Origin: an uncultured Ruminococcus sp. | GTDB taxonomy: Bacteria; Bacillota; Clostridia; Oscillospirales; Ruminococcaceae | NCBI GenBank assembly: GCA_945877315.1 | Contig: CAMCRP010000012.1 | Coordinates: 1 to 63,373 of the forward strand | DNA: 63,373 bases | Reading direction: 5' to 3' | Shown here: positions 50,015 to 58,380 of the stretch, piece by piece | Layout of the letters: each line of letters starts with the position of its first letter | Numbering within the stretch: position 1 is the first letter of the stretch | The notes under the pieces: model-generated | What the model was told of the DNA's origin: nothing | Seen by the model: the letters and a program-made list of their open reading frames with translations, nothing else | Databases searched by the model: none | Made by a program: the position numbers and the translations under genes

Positions 50015-51499
50015 ATGAAAACAGTCAAAAGAAGTCTGCGATATACCGTCTGGGTATATTTTATGCTGTTTATCAGCGCAATACTCATACTTTTGTGGCT
50101 TTCCTTCGTAGTTTCGCTGGAATCAAACTATCAGGTCATGAAAACTGCGGACATCACAACTGTGGCGAACTATATTATCAATCATTCCGACGACGAGAAT
50201 TTTGCCGATGACCTGGATAAGATGGCGTTTGACAACAATATGTGCATAAGCATAACCGACCTTCGGGGTGTGACTCTTTACGCATATGACGGAATGGGCG
50301 GAAACTGCCTTATCCACGACGACCACAGTGCCAACCTTTTCTATTATCGAAATCAGGTTTTGGAGAGCGAGGACGGCTTCATCTACTATCAGGCGACAAA
50401 TCCGAAGTTCAAGAATAAGACGCTGCTTTTCGTTATGCTGCTGAAAAAAGAGGGCGTACCCACAGGCTTTGTCTATCTGAACACGTCCTTAGAGCCTATT
50501 GAGTCCACGGCGATAATCATAAAAAAACAGATATTGCAGATAACCATCGTGCTTTTTGTGCTGGGACTTATCATCTCATTTTTCCTGGCAAAGCTTATTG
50601 CAACGCCCATTATCAGGATCACAAAATCTGCGGATAAGCTGGCTAAGGGCGATTTCAGCGAAAAATTCGACGGCTATGGCTATGATGAAACAGAAGCTCT
50701 GGCAGCAACGCTGAACTATGCGTCCAACGAGATCTCAAAGGTTGACAGCCTTCGCCGTGACCTTATTGCAAACATTTCCCACGACCTGCGAACGCCCCTT
50801 ACCATGATAAAGGCGTATGCGGAGATGATTCGGGATCTTTCGGGCGATAATCCCGTGAAAAGGGAACAGCACGTTGGCGTTATTATCGAGGAAAGCGACC
50901 GTCTGGCGTCCCTTGTAAATGATATTCTTGATCTGTCCAAGCTGGAAAACGGCTCAAAGCCCGAAAAACGGCGGTTTGATATCTCCGAAAAGCTGATGGA
51001 CGTTATGAAGAGATATGATGTGCTGACCGAGCAGAAGGGCTACCGCTTCTTTCTGTCGATAGATGCGTCCCACACTATTGAAGCGGACGTGCAGAGGATT
51101 GAGCAGGTACTTTACAATCTGATAAACAATGCAGTCAATTACACGGGCGAAAACAAGACGGTCTATATTACTCAGCTTATGCGGGGAAATAACGTACGCA
51201 TTGAGATAACCGACACGGGCGACGGCATTGACGAGGAACTGCTGCCGCTTATTTTCGACAGATATTACCGTGCGGAGAAGCATAAGCGTGAGGTTGTGGG
51301 CACGGGTCTGGGACTTTCCATTGTCAAGCAGATACTTGTTGCTCACGGATTTCCTTACGGTGTTCAATCAAGGAAGGGTGTGGGCAGCACCTTCTGGTTT
51401 GAGGCTCCCGTCTGCGATTTGGAGGAAGAATCTAAGGAACATACGAACTCACTTTCGCTGGGACGAAGGAAAAATGACAATAACACACCGAAAAAATGA
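50015..51499 (+). CDS. Sensor histidine kinase
   Basis: A 494-aa membrane kinase with two membrane segments (about 14-34 and 165-190) framing an extracytoplasmic sensor of about 130 residues, a HAMP linker, the phosphoacceptor His in NISHDLRTPLTM, and an HATPase domain with N-box NLINNAVNY and G-box GTGLGLSIV. It starts on the base after the regulator's stop codon. The sensed signal is unknown. It ends in a polar, Glu- and Lys-rich tail. Confidence 0.95.
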   Translation: MKTVKRSLRYTVWVYFMLFISAILILLWLSFVVSLESNYQVMKTADITTVANYIINHSDDENFADDLDKMAFDNNMCISITDLRGVTLYAYDGMGGNCLIHDDHSANLFYYRNQVLESEDGFIYYQATNPKFKNKTLLFVMLLKKEGVPTGFVYLNTSLEPIESTAIIIKKQILQITIVLFVLGLIISFFLAKLIATPIIRITKSADKLAKGDFSEKFDGYGYDETEALAATLNYASNEISKVDSLRRDLIANISHDLRTPLTMIKAYAEMIRDLSGDNPVKREQHVGVIIEESDRLASLVNDILDLSKLENGSKPEKRRFDISEKLMDVMKRYDVLTEQKGYRFFLSIDASHTIEADVQRIEQVLYNLINNAVNYTGENKTVYITQLMRGNNVRIEITDTGDGIDEELLPLIFDRYYRAEKHKREVVGTGLGLSIVKQILVAHGFPYGVQSRKGVGSTFWFEAPVCDLEEESKEHTNSLSLGRRKNDNNTPKK

Positions 51500-51517
51500 T
51501 AAACGGAGGAATGTACA

Positions 51518-54052
51518 ATGAAGCTGCTTGCCATTGACGGAAACAGCATTATGAACAGGGCGTTTTACGGAATAAAAATGCTTTCCAACAAGCAGGGAAT
51601 GTTTACCAACGCTCTCACGGGGTTTATGAATATTTATATGAAATCCATAGCCGAGGTGAAGCCTGACTGCGTTGCCGTGGCATTCGACCTGAAAGCACCT
51701 ACCTTCCGTCACAAGGCGGATTCAACCTACAAGGCGAACCGCAAGGGAATGCCCGAGGAACTGCGTATGCAGATGCCCGTTATCAAGGATATTCTCCGTG
51801 CAATGGGCGTTTGCGTGCTGGAATGTGAGGGCTTTGAAGCGGACGATATTCTGGGAACGCTTTCCCGTATATTCTGCGAAAAGGGCGGTCAGTGCTTCAT
51901 TTCCACGGGTGACAGGGACAGCTTGCAGCTGATAAACGACTGCGTGACTGTCCGTCTTGCAACCACCAAGGAAACTATTATTTACGATAAGGCACGTTTT
52001 GAAGCGGATTACGGATTTCCGCCAATCAACCTTATTGACCTGAAAGCCCTTATGGGGGACAGCTCCGACAACATCAGCGGCGTTCCCGGGGTGGGCGAAA
52101 AGACTGCATCTGCGCTTATCGGGAAATATCTCACTATCGAAAAGATTTACGAGGACTTGGACGCTGTTGACTGCACAAAATCCGTCCGCACTAAGCTTGA
52201 AAGCGGAAAGGCATCTGCGGAGAATTCCAAGTTTTTGGCAACTATTGTGAAAAATGCCCCCATTTCCGAAAATCCCGAGGATTACAGGGTAAAGGAAACG
52301 GACGGCGAGGAGCTTTCCCGTATCCTCACGGAAATGGAAATGTTCAAGCTTCTGGAAAAGCTGGGGTTAAAGCCCTCTGCGGCATTGCCTAAAAAAGCCG
52401 AGGAAGTCCCCGAGGAAAAGGTTTCCTATAAGGTCGTTTCTATGACAGCCGAGGAGCTTGTTTCTGCGGAATTTTCCTTTATCTTTGACGCCGAAACAAT
52501 GTGCCTTTGGGCTGCTTCGGGGGATAAGCTTTGCAGCTTTACGGAAAAGGACGATATTTTGAAGATACTCACAAGCGACATTCCCAAAAACACCTTCAAA
52601 GCAAAGCCCGCATACCGTTTCTGCTTTGAAAACGGCGCAAATATGAAAAATCTTGACCGTGACGGGGACATTATGGGATATCTGCTGAATGCGTCCTCGG
52701 CGGAATATACCATTGAAAAGCTCTGTGCGGAGTACGGCGTTCACTATTATTCGGAAATGGGTGAAAATGCGGATAGTGCGTCACTTCCTGCCCTGAACAG
52801 GAGGCTTTCAAGGGAAATTTCCGACCTTGGAATGGAAAAGCTTCTCACCGAAATTGAGCAGCCCCTGACGGAAGTTTTGGCGGATATGGAATATTATGGC
52901 GTTAAAATAGACATTGACGGTATAAAAAGCTTCGGCGAAATGCTTTCAAAGGATATTGAGGGCATTGAGAATCAAATCTACTTTATGGCGGGGAAAAAGT
53001 TCAACATTTCCTCCCCGAAGCAGCTGGGCGTTATTCTGTTTGAGGAAATGGGTCTGCCCGCAAAGAAAAAGACGAAAACAGGCTATTCCACCAATGCGGA
53101 GGTGCTGGAAGAGCTGGCTGACAAGCACCCGATTGTCGATTTGATTTTGCAGTATCGTCAGCTGACAAAGCTTAATTCCACCTATGTTGACGGTCTGACA
53201 AAGGCGGTCGCACCCGACGGACGTGTTCATTCCGTTTTCAAGCAGACGGAAACCCGCACGGGACGAATTTCCTCCACCGAGCCTAATGTGCAGAACATTC
53301 CCGTCCGTACCGAATTGGGGAGAAATATGCGCAAATTCTTCATTGCCGAGGACGGAATGTCCCTGCTGGACGCCGATTACAGCCAAATCGAGCTGAGAAT
53401 ACTTGCGTCGGTTTGCGGTGACAAGAATATGCAGGAGGCGTTTCTCAGCGGAAAGGACATTCACACCTCAACGGCGGCTTCCGTTTTCGGTCTGCCCGAG
53501 GATATGATAACTCCCGAAATGCGCCGTGCGGCAAAGGCTGTAAACTTCGGCATTATCTACGGTATCGGGGCATTTTCTCTCGGAAAGGATATCGGCGTTT
53601 CCACAAAAGAAGCGGACAAATATATCAAGAATTATCTGGATAATTTCCCCAATGTTGCCAAATATATGGACGATACGGTGGAATTTGCCAAGAAAAACGG
53701 CTATGTAAAAACAGAGTTCGGACGGAGAAGATACATTCCCGAGCTGTCGGCGGCGAACAAGAATGTTCAGGCGTTCGGCAAGCGTGCGGCAATGAACGCA
53801 CCCATTCAGGGAACGGCTGCGGACGTTATTAAGATAGCTATGGTAAAGGTCTACAAACGGCTTAAAAAGGAGCTTCCCGAGGCTCGGCTCATATTGCAGG
53901 TACACGATGAGCTTATTATTGAAGCATACAAAAAGGACGAAGCGGCGGCGGCAAAAATTCTTCACGAGGAAATGGAAAACGCCGTGAAATTCGCCGTTCC
54001 CATGTCCGCCGATGTTGGAATTGGAAGAAGCTGGTATGATGCAAAGGGTTGA
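51518..54052 (+). CDS. polA: DNA polymerase I
   Basis: PolA fills gaps and removes RNA primers. The 844-aa protein has an N-terminal 5'-3' exonuclease (FDLKAPTFRH, STGDRDSLQL, GVPGVGEKTA), a middle 3'-5' exonuclease-like region, and a C-terminal polymerase (motif A LDADYSQIELR, motif B AAKAVNFGIIYG, motif C QVHDELIIE). The middle domain keeps FDAE but is short and lacks the usual Tyr-containing third motif as far as can be read, so proofreading may be lost. AGGAGG-like GGAGGA precedes the ATG. It overlaps rimI by 17 bp. Confidence 0.97.
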   Translation: MKLLAIDGNSIMNRAFYGIKMLSNKQGMFTNALTGFMNIYMKSIAEVKPDCVAVAFDLKAPTFRHKADSTYKANRKGMPEELRMQMPVIKDILRAMGVCVLECEGFEADDILGTLSRIFCEKGGQCFISTGDRDSLQLINDCVTVRLATTKETIIYDKARFEADYGFPPINLIDLKALMGDSSDNISGVPGVGEKTASALIGKYLTIEKIYEDLDAVDCTKSVRTKLESGKASAENSKFLATIVKNAPISENPEDYRVKETDGEELSRILTEMEMFKLLEKLGLKPSAALPKKAEEVPEEKVSYKVVSMTAEELVSAEFSFIFDAETMCLWAASGDKLCSFTEKDDILKILTSDIPKNTFKAKPAYRFCFENGANMKNLDRDGDIMGYLLNASSAEYTIEKLCAEYGVHYYSEMGENADSASLPALNRRLSREISDLGMEKLLTEIEQPLTEVLADMEYYGVKIDIDGIKSFGEMLSKDIEGIENQIYFMAGKKFNISSPKQLGVILFEEMGLPAKKKTKTGYSTNAEVLEELADKHPIVDLILQYRQLTKLNSTYVDGLTKAVAPDGRVHSVFKQTETRTGRISSTEPNVQNIPVRTELGRNMRKFFIAEDGMSLLDADYSQIELRILASVCGDKNMQEAFLSGKDIHTSTAASVFGLPEDMITPEMRRAAKAVNFGIIYGIGAFSLGKDIGVSTKEADKYIKNYLDNFPNVAKYMDDTVEFAKKNGYVKTEFGRRRYIPELSAANKNVQAFGKRAAMNAPIQGTAADVIKIAMVKVYKRLKKELPEARLILQVHDELIIEAYKKDEAAAAKILHEEMENAVKFAVPMSADVGIGRSWYDAKG

Positions 54053-54506
54053 GTTTCGGCTTGTTCGTCCCCATGAAAAGGTGCTTATCCGTGAGATAGC
54101 GGCACTGGACAGGCTTTCTGTGGGTGCAGATGCTTGGAGTGAGGACACTCTTTCCGAAGAGTGCGGACGGGACGGGGGATTTGTCCTTGCCTGTTTGACG
54201 TCAAATTCTGAGCTTTGCGGATTTGCGGTGTTTTCCGCCGTTCTGGACGAAGGCTGCCTAAACAGCATTGCCGTTTGTGAACGATTTCGGCGGCAGCATA
54301 TAGGCGAAGGGCTTATTTCGGAAATGTTTGAAATTCTCCGTAAACAGGGCGTAAAAACGGTTTCCCTTGAAGTCAGGGAGAGCAACGCCGCCGCACGGGG
54401 GTTATATGAAAAATCGGGATTTTCCTGTCAGGGCGTTCGGAAGAATTTTTACCGTGAGCCTAGGGAGAATGCGGCGATCTATACTAAAAATTTTATCAAA
54501 GAATAA
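54036..54506 (+). CDS. rimI: Ribosomal-protein-alanine N-acetyltransferase RimI-like
   Basis: A GNAT acetyltransferase of 156 aa. The acetyl-CoA loop is FRRQHIGEGLI, and SNAAARGLYEKSGF is the RimI-type C-terminal motif. RimI acetylates the N-terminal Ala of ribosomal protein S18, though bacterial RimI-like enzymes can have other targets. The start is taken as ATG at 54036 or 54039 inside the polA 3' end, with GGAAG upstream. It is followed by a strong terminator. Confidence 0.85.
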   Translation: MMQRVEFRLVRPHEKVLIREIAALDRLSVGADAWSEDTLSEECGRDGGFVLACLTSNSELCGFAVFSAVLDEGCLNSIAVCERFRRQHIGEGLISEMFEILRKQGVKTVSLEVRESNAAARGLYEKSGFSCQGVRKNFYREPRENAAIYTKNFIKE

Positions 54507-54510
54507 AAAG

Positions 54511-54541
54511 GCACCAAAGCGAACATGCTCCGCTTTGGTGC
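54511..54541 (+). terminator. Terminator after rimI
   Basis: A perfect 11-bp stem GCACCAAAGCG/CGCTTTGGTGC with a 9-nt loop is followed by TTTTATG. Confidence 0.88.
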
Positions 54542-54628
54542 TTTTATGCTATAAACACATCAATAAGACAATTAGGTTCCGCAAATTGCAATACCAACGT
54601 GCAAAGATTAACAAAAGAATGTCGATAA

Positions 54629-54657
54629 TTGACAACGGCGTTTTTACATGTTATAAT
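54629..54657 (+). promoter_or_regulatory. Promoter of the ExbB/ExbD-like operon
   Basis: Perfect TTGACA (54629-54634) and TATAAT (54652-54657) boxes with a 17-bp spacer, 47 bp before the first gene. Confidence 0.85.
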
Positions 54658-54704
54658 ATATTTAAGCGTAATTAGACACGTTTCGCATCATAAGGAGAAT
54701 GTTT

Positions 54705-55229
54705 ATGTTAGATTTTATTATCAAATACGGTCATTGGGTTATTTTCATTTTAGGTATCATTCTTTTGGGCTTAATGTTTAAAAACTACGGGACGCTTGTA
54801 TTGCAGAAAGAGCGTATCAATGAATTGCTTGAAAGAAGAAACAAGAAATACATAAAGAATAAAGACACACGCAAATTGGAGGAGGAAGATGATGACGATT
54901 CCTCCGTAAGCCCCGATACTATCAGAAGCCATGAGAAGGATTTCAATAACGCTTGTTCTTTGCATAATATGTATGCTCAGCTTATACCCATATTTCCTCT
55001 GATGGGCGTTCTGGGTACCGTTGAGGGACTTATCAAAAATGTCAGTGCGACCGAAACCGCACAGATGCTGGATTCCCTTGATATTGCCCTATACACCACG
55101 GCGGCAGGACTCATATGTGCCATAGTATTAAAGGCGTTTGATGTTTTTTGTCCTTCAAAGGTCATAAATGACGTAGAGGTAATGCTGGAGGATTTCAATA
55201 AGAAGCTGGATCTTTCCAATATGTTTTAA
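54705..55229 (+). CDS. ExbB/TolQ/MotA-family proton channel protein
   Basis: A 174-aa protein with a first membrane helix (about 6-25), an acidic cytoplasmic loop (about 60-70, EEEDDDD), and two further helices with the family signature PIFPLMGVLGTVEGL and a conserved Thr-containing ALYTTAAGL. It would form a pentameric ring that conducts protons together with an ExbD-type partner. AAGGAG lies seven bases before the ATG at 54705. It is the first gene of an operon with the ExbD-like gene 33 bp downstream. Confidence 0.85.
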   Translation: MLDFIIKYGHWVIFILGIILLGLMFKNYGTLVLQKERINELLERRNKKYIKNKDTRKLEEEDDDDSSVSPDTIRSHEKDFNNACSLHNMYAQLIPIFPLMGVLGTVEGLIKNVSATETAQMLDSLDIALYTTAAGLICAIVLKAFDVFCPSKVINDVEVMLEDFNKKLDLSNMF

Positions 55230-55262
55230 AATCGACAAATGACCTTTGGGGAGAAATGAAGT

Positions 55263-55805
55263 ATGCGCAGAAATAAACGGGGAAAAAGTGATATAGTAAT
55301 TGATCTTACGTCAATGCTTGATGTTATTTTTATCCTTCTTCTTGTAGTCATGGTCGGACAGAAAACAACAGCATCTCAGTCGGCGGAGGAATATGAAAAG
55401 CTTCAAGAGGCTGCCGAGGTGCAGATAGCAGAGGCGGAAAATGCAAAGCTTGTCTATGAGGATATTGCAGACAGCTACAGCTACGTTTGTGTGGCATCTG
55501 CCTCGGTGCCCTTTGATGCGGACGAAATTCAGAAGAGAAAGATAATGCTTCTGGTAAACGGCTCTGAGATGAGGTCCTTCGAGCTTATCGGCAACGATGT
55601 CGAGGAATCCTTTGCGGCTTTTAAGGCGGCATTGGAGGAATACATAAGTGAGTACAAGGATTGTCCCGTTATTCTGTCGCTGAATGACGATGATGACAGA
55701 ATTCTTTATCGTGACGAAAAGAGGATAACAGAGATATATAACGAGCTTTCCGAGAACAATCCCAACGTGTATATCAAGGGCAACCTGAGTGAGGTGGTGT
55801 CATGA
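55263..55805 (+). CDS. ExbD/TolR-like protein
   Basis: A 180-aa protein with a short basic tail, one membrane helix (about 11-31) carrying the conserved pore Asp (SMLDVIFILLL, Asp-20), then a coiled coil (about 40-65) and an extracytoplasmic alpha/beta domain. The Asp is the proton-carrying residue of ExbD and TolR. The outer domain is longer than that of ExbD and ends in YIKGN. The stop overlaps the next start by 4 bp (ATGA). Confidence 0.85.
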   Translation: MRRNKRGKSDIVIDLTSMLDVIFILLLVVMVGQKTTASQSAEEYEKLQEAAEVQIAEAENAKLVYEDIADSYSYVCVASASVPFDADEIQKRKIMLLVNGSEMRSFELIGNDVEESFAAFKAALEEYISEYKDCPVILSLNDDDDRILYRDEKRITEIYNELSENNPNVYIKGNLSEVVS

Positions 55806-56374
55806 TAGCGACAATATTTGTGATTGCGGGCGCACTTTTATTTATCGTCGGAATTGCGGTATTGGTTCGTGTCAGTGTCATATCACGGATAAAAAGAGAT
55901 CTTCGCATTATTGACGGCGAAATTGCTCCCGATGAAAGCAGCAGCTCCGAAAATGCCCGAAGGCAAAAGCAGCATCAATTTTCCTTAGGGTGCACGGCTG
56001 TTATCATTTTGGGGCTTATCATATTTTTCATGGGTTGGTATCTGGGATATGCCGATAAGGGTGACGGATTTCTTTTCAAAAAGCTAATAAAGGGCGAAGA
56101 AGCGGTATCCTGCTCGGTCAAAATAAATGACAAAAATCAGTATATGGCAAGCGACGGAAATGTTTATTCATACTACATTTGGGTAAGAGGAAATGATTTC
56201 GAATTCTGCGGCGAAAAATGCGACGATATTGACGGTGTAAGGGAAAGGCTTGCAAATTTTCGGAGAGAAAACACGGTAATGCTGGTGGATGATTATGCTG
56301 TGGCTGACAAATATGCTGCCGCCTGCAAGCTTCTCAGGGAATTGGGTATCAACTACGAAACGGAAGAAGTATAA
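55802..56374 (+). CDS. Membrane protein with two helices and ExbD-like outer domain
   Basis: A 190-aa protein with two membrane helices (about 3-24 and 66-86), a basic loop between, and a C-terminal extracytoplasmic domain with the pattern VSCSVKINDKNQYMASDG and LANFRRENTVMLVDDYAVADKYAAACKLLRELG. This strand-helix pattern matches the ExbD periplasmic domain. No pore Asp is in its helices. It overlaps its neighbour at both ends. Its role is inferred to be part of the same channel machine. Confidence 0.65.
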   Translation: MIATIFVIAGALLFIVGIAVLVRVSVISRIKRDLRIIDGEIAPDESSSSENARRQKQHQFSLGCTAVIILGLIIFFMGWYLGYADKGDGFLFKKLIKGEEAVSCSVKINDKNQYMASDGNVYSYYIWVRGNDFEFCGEKCDDIDGVRERLANFRRENTVMLVDDYAVADKYAAACKLLRELGINYETEEV

Positions 56375-56808
56375 TGAAAAAAATTTTACTGATAATATTA
56401 TGCTTAACTTCAATATTATTCTTATGCGCTTGGGCTGAACAAGCTGTCATTCTTAGTACCGATGATAAGCTTATCGATCTGTCAAAGGCGATAGAGTTTG
56501 TTAAACCCGGCGGAGAAGCCTTAGAGGAAAGCGACGAAGCAGCCGATGAAAAGCCGACAAGCGGCGAGCCCGACAACAGCGGCAACGCTCAAACGGTAAT
56601 TGTTATAAGCGTTCGGAATGAAGCGGTTACCTATAACGGCAATTCTCTCGGCGGAAAGAGCATTGAAGAGCTGCTAAGGCGGGATAACAGGGAAAATGTG
56701 CGGTTTTGCCTTGTAGATGATTTTGCCGAAGCTCATGTTTATAAAGCCATACTCAAACAGCTGGAGCTTCTTCATACCGAGATCGGGCTTGAATTTTCAT
56801 ATGAATAG
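56374..56808 (+). CDS. Secreted or lipoprotein-like protein with ExbD-like domain
   Basis: A 144-aa protein with a signal-like N-terminus (KKILLIILCLTSILFLCA; the Cys at about 18 may be lipid-linked), a Glu/Ser/Gly-rich linker, and a C-terminal domain containing VISVRNEAVTYNG and RFCLVDDFAEAHVYKAILKQL. This domain resembles that of the preceding protein, sharing a LVDDxAxAxxYxA motif. It may bind the outer domains of the channel. The start overlaps the upstream stop by one base (TAATG). Confidence 0.6.
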   Translation: MKKILLIILCLTSILFLCAWAEQAVILSTDDKLIDLSKAIEFVKPGGEALEESDEAADEKPTSGEPDNSGNAQTVIVISVRNEAVTYNGNSLGGKSIEELLRRDNRENVRFCLVDDFAEAHVYKAILKQLELLHTEIGLEFSYE

Positions 56809-56824
56809 TATTGGAGAAAAGAAG

Positions 56825-57784
56825 ATGAATAACAGAAAATGTAAGCTGCTCCTTGTTCTTATTGCCCTGATAATGACTGTTCAGTTATGCGGATTTTCGT
56901 TTGTTCAGCCGAATATAGCCATAGATACCGACAAATATCCCGTATACACATATGTTACGGCAGACGACCTTATTAACGAGCTGAACAGGGACAAGAGCCT
57001 GTCCAAATACAAGGATAAGTACATTGTTTTGTCGGGAATGTTTGAAAACCGCAGCAAGGACGGCATCAATGTAATAAACAGCGAGTCTGTTACTATACCG
57101 TGTTCATATAAAAAGGACGCAGGCATCAGTTCCGACGGTTTTAGCTTTAAGGATAAAATTGCGGTATGGGGAAAATGCACTGTGACTTTCGGAAAGCTAA
57201 AGCTTACAGAAGTGAAGAAGATGGTGAAAGACCCTGCTGTAAGGTCAAGTGAAACCTACTATACTCTTAACGGTTCCTTTCTTGAAAAATCAAGGGCATT
57301 GGAGAGGACGCTAAATGGCGGGACGGTAAAGTATTATATCCCATCGGGCTGGAAAGCCGTTGAAAGAAACATTAAGGAACAGGGCCTGGGAAAAATTGAC
57401 GGCTATCAGTATGTGCTTAACAATTTGCCCGGGAATAACAGCGGGGTTCCCGAGTCCTTATTTGTCTGCTATTTTGATAAATCGCTTTTGCTGAATTCAA
57501 GTGATATGACAAGAACAAATCAGGTGGAAAAGGCGATCATCAAGAATATAGAGGGAAGTGTGGGAACCTTCCCCATATACAAAAAGACGACGTATTATGG
57601 GGCAAAATATCAGTATTATCACGGTGTATATAATGACCCGCTTATGGAAAAATACAGTACAGAGTATGTATTTCAGGCGGACGGTGACAGAGGAATAGTA
57701 ATGTATCTTTATTTGTACAGAGAAACAGAGGCTAACCATTTATCCGATGTAATGCTGATAACAAGACTTTTGGAAATCAACTGA
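56825..57784 (+). CDS. Secreted protein with OB-fold-like domain
   Basis: A 319-aa exported protein with a signal segment (KLLLVLIALIMTVQLCGFSF). A middle region (about 50-135) with DDLINELNRDKSL...KYIVLSGMF and KIAVWGKCTV resembles the tRNA-anti-like OB-fold family seen in small secreted proteins. The C-terminal part (about 150-319) is mixed alpha/beta with no named domain. The ATG at 56825 has GGAG upstream; a longer frame is not supported. It closes the operon before a strong terminator and may be the exported cargo or partner of the channel. Function unknown. Confidence 0.65.
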   Translation: MNNRKCKLLLVLIALIMTVQLCGFSFVQPNIAIDTDKYPVYTYVTADDLINELNRDKSLSKYKDKYIVLSGMFENRSKDGINVINSESVTIPCSYKKDAGISSDGFSFKDKIAVWGKCTVTFGKLKLTEVKKMVKDPAVRSSETYYTLNGSFLEKSRALERTLNGGTVKYYIPSGWKAVERNIKEQGLGKIDGYQYVLNNLPGNNSGVPESLFVCYFDKSLLLNSSDMTRTNQVEKAIIKNIEGSVGTFPIYKKTTYYGAKYQYYHGVYNDPLMEKYSTEYVFQADGDRGIVMYLYLYRETEANHLSDVMLITRLLEIN

Positions 57785-57829
57785 AAAAAGCTCACAAATG
57801 GCTGTACAGAGTCATTTGTGAGCTTTTTT
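57785..57829 (+). terminator. Terminator of the ExbB/ExbD-like operon
   Basis: A 17-bp stem (AAAAAAGCTCACAAATG with CATTTGTGAGCTTTTTT) and a 12-nt loop form a strong terminator; its A/T-rich ends make it usable for both strands, so it may also stop the convergent cheW. Confidence 0.9.
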
Positions 57830-57849
57830 AACCTTGAACCGCCGAGTTA

Positions 57850-58347
57850 TCAGCAGGCAGAAGCCATAGATTCAATATCCTCCTCGTTGAGCATTTTGTT
57901 TGCATCAAGGAGCATTACTATCTTGCCGTTTACCTTGCCGACGCCTGTGATATATTTGGAGCTTTTGTCGGACTTGATAGCAGGCGGGGGAGCAATGTTC
58001 TCGTTTTCAATGTCGATAACTTCATCAACGGTGTCAACCACAAATCCGATAAGCAGCTCGCCGATAGTTACGACAACTATGCAGGTACGCTCGGTGTACT
58101 CCGCTTCGGGCATTTTGAAGCGCAGTCTGACATCAACTATGGGAATGATAGCACCTCTCAGGTTGATGATACCCTTGCAGTAGGAGGGGACTTCGGGAAC
58201 GGCAGTTATGTCCTGAACCTCGATTATCTCCTTTACTGCTGCGATGGGGAACGCATAATACTTGTTCTGGATAAGGAATGTGAGATATTTTGCCTGCTGA
58301 AAATCGTCCTCCTCTTCGTCCGAAAATCCCAAAGGCATATTGCTCAT
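57850..58347 (-). CDS. cheW: Chemotaxis adaptor CheW (second copy)
   Basis: CheW couples chemoreceptors to CheA. The 165-aa protein has an acidic N-terminal extension (about 18 residues) and the CheW fold with YLTFLIQNKYYAFPI, GIINLRGAIIPIVDV and VVDTVDEVIDI. AAAGGA precedes the ATG. It is the last gene of the cluster, 33 bp after cheB. A second cheW lies at 60318. Confidence 0.94.
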   Translation of the reverse strand: MSNMPLGFSDEEEDDFQQAKYLTFLIQNKYYAFPIAAVKEIIEVQDITAVPEVPSYCKGIINLRGAIIPIVDVRLRFKMPEAEYTERTCIVVVTIGELLIGFVVDTVDEVIDIENENIAPPPAIKSDKSSKYITGVGKVNGKIVMLLDANKMLNEEDIESMASAC

Positions 58348-58380
58348 TATATATCAGTCCTTTCGATGTTATTGCGAGGG

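Noticed and set aside
54705-55805. Flagellar stator motAB
   Set aside because: The first protein has three membrane helices and the second a short coiled coil with no OmpA-like peptidoglycan-binding domain, which fits ExbBD better than MotAB.
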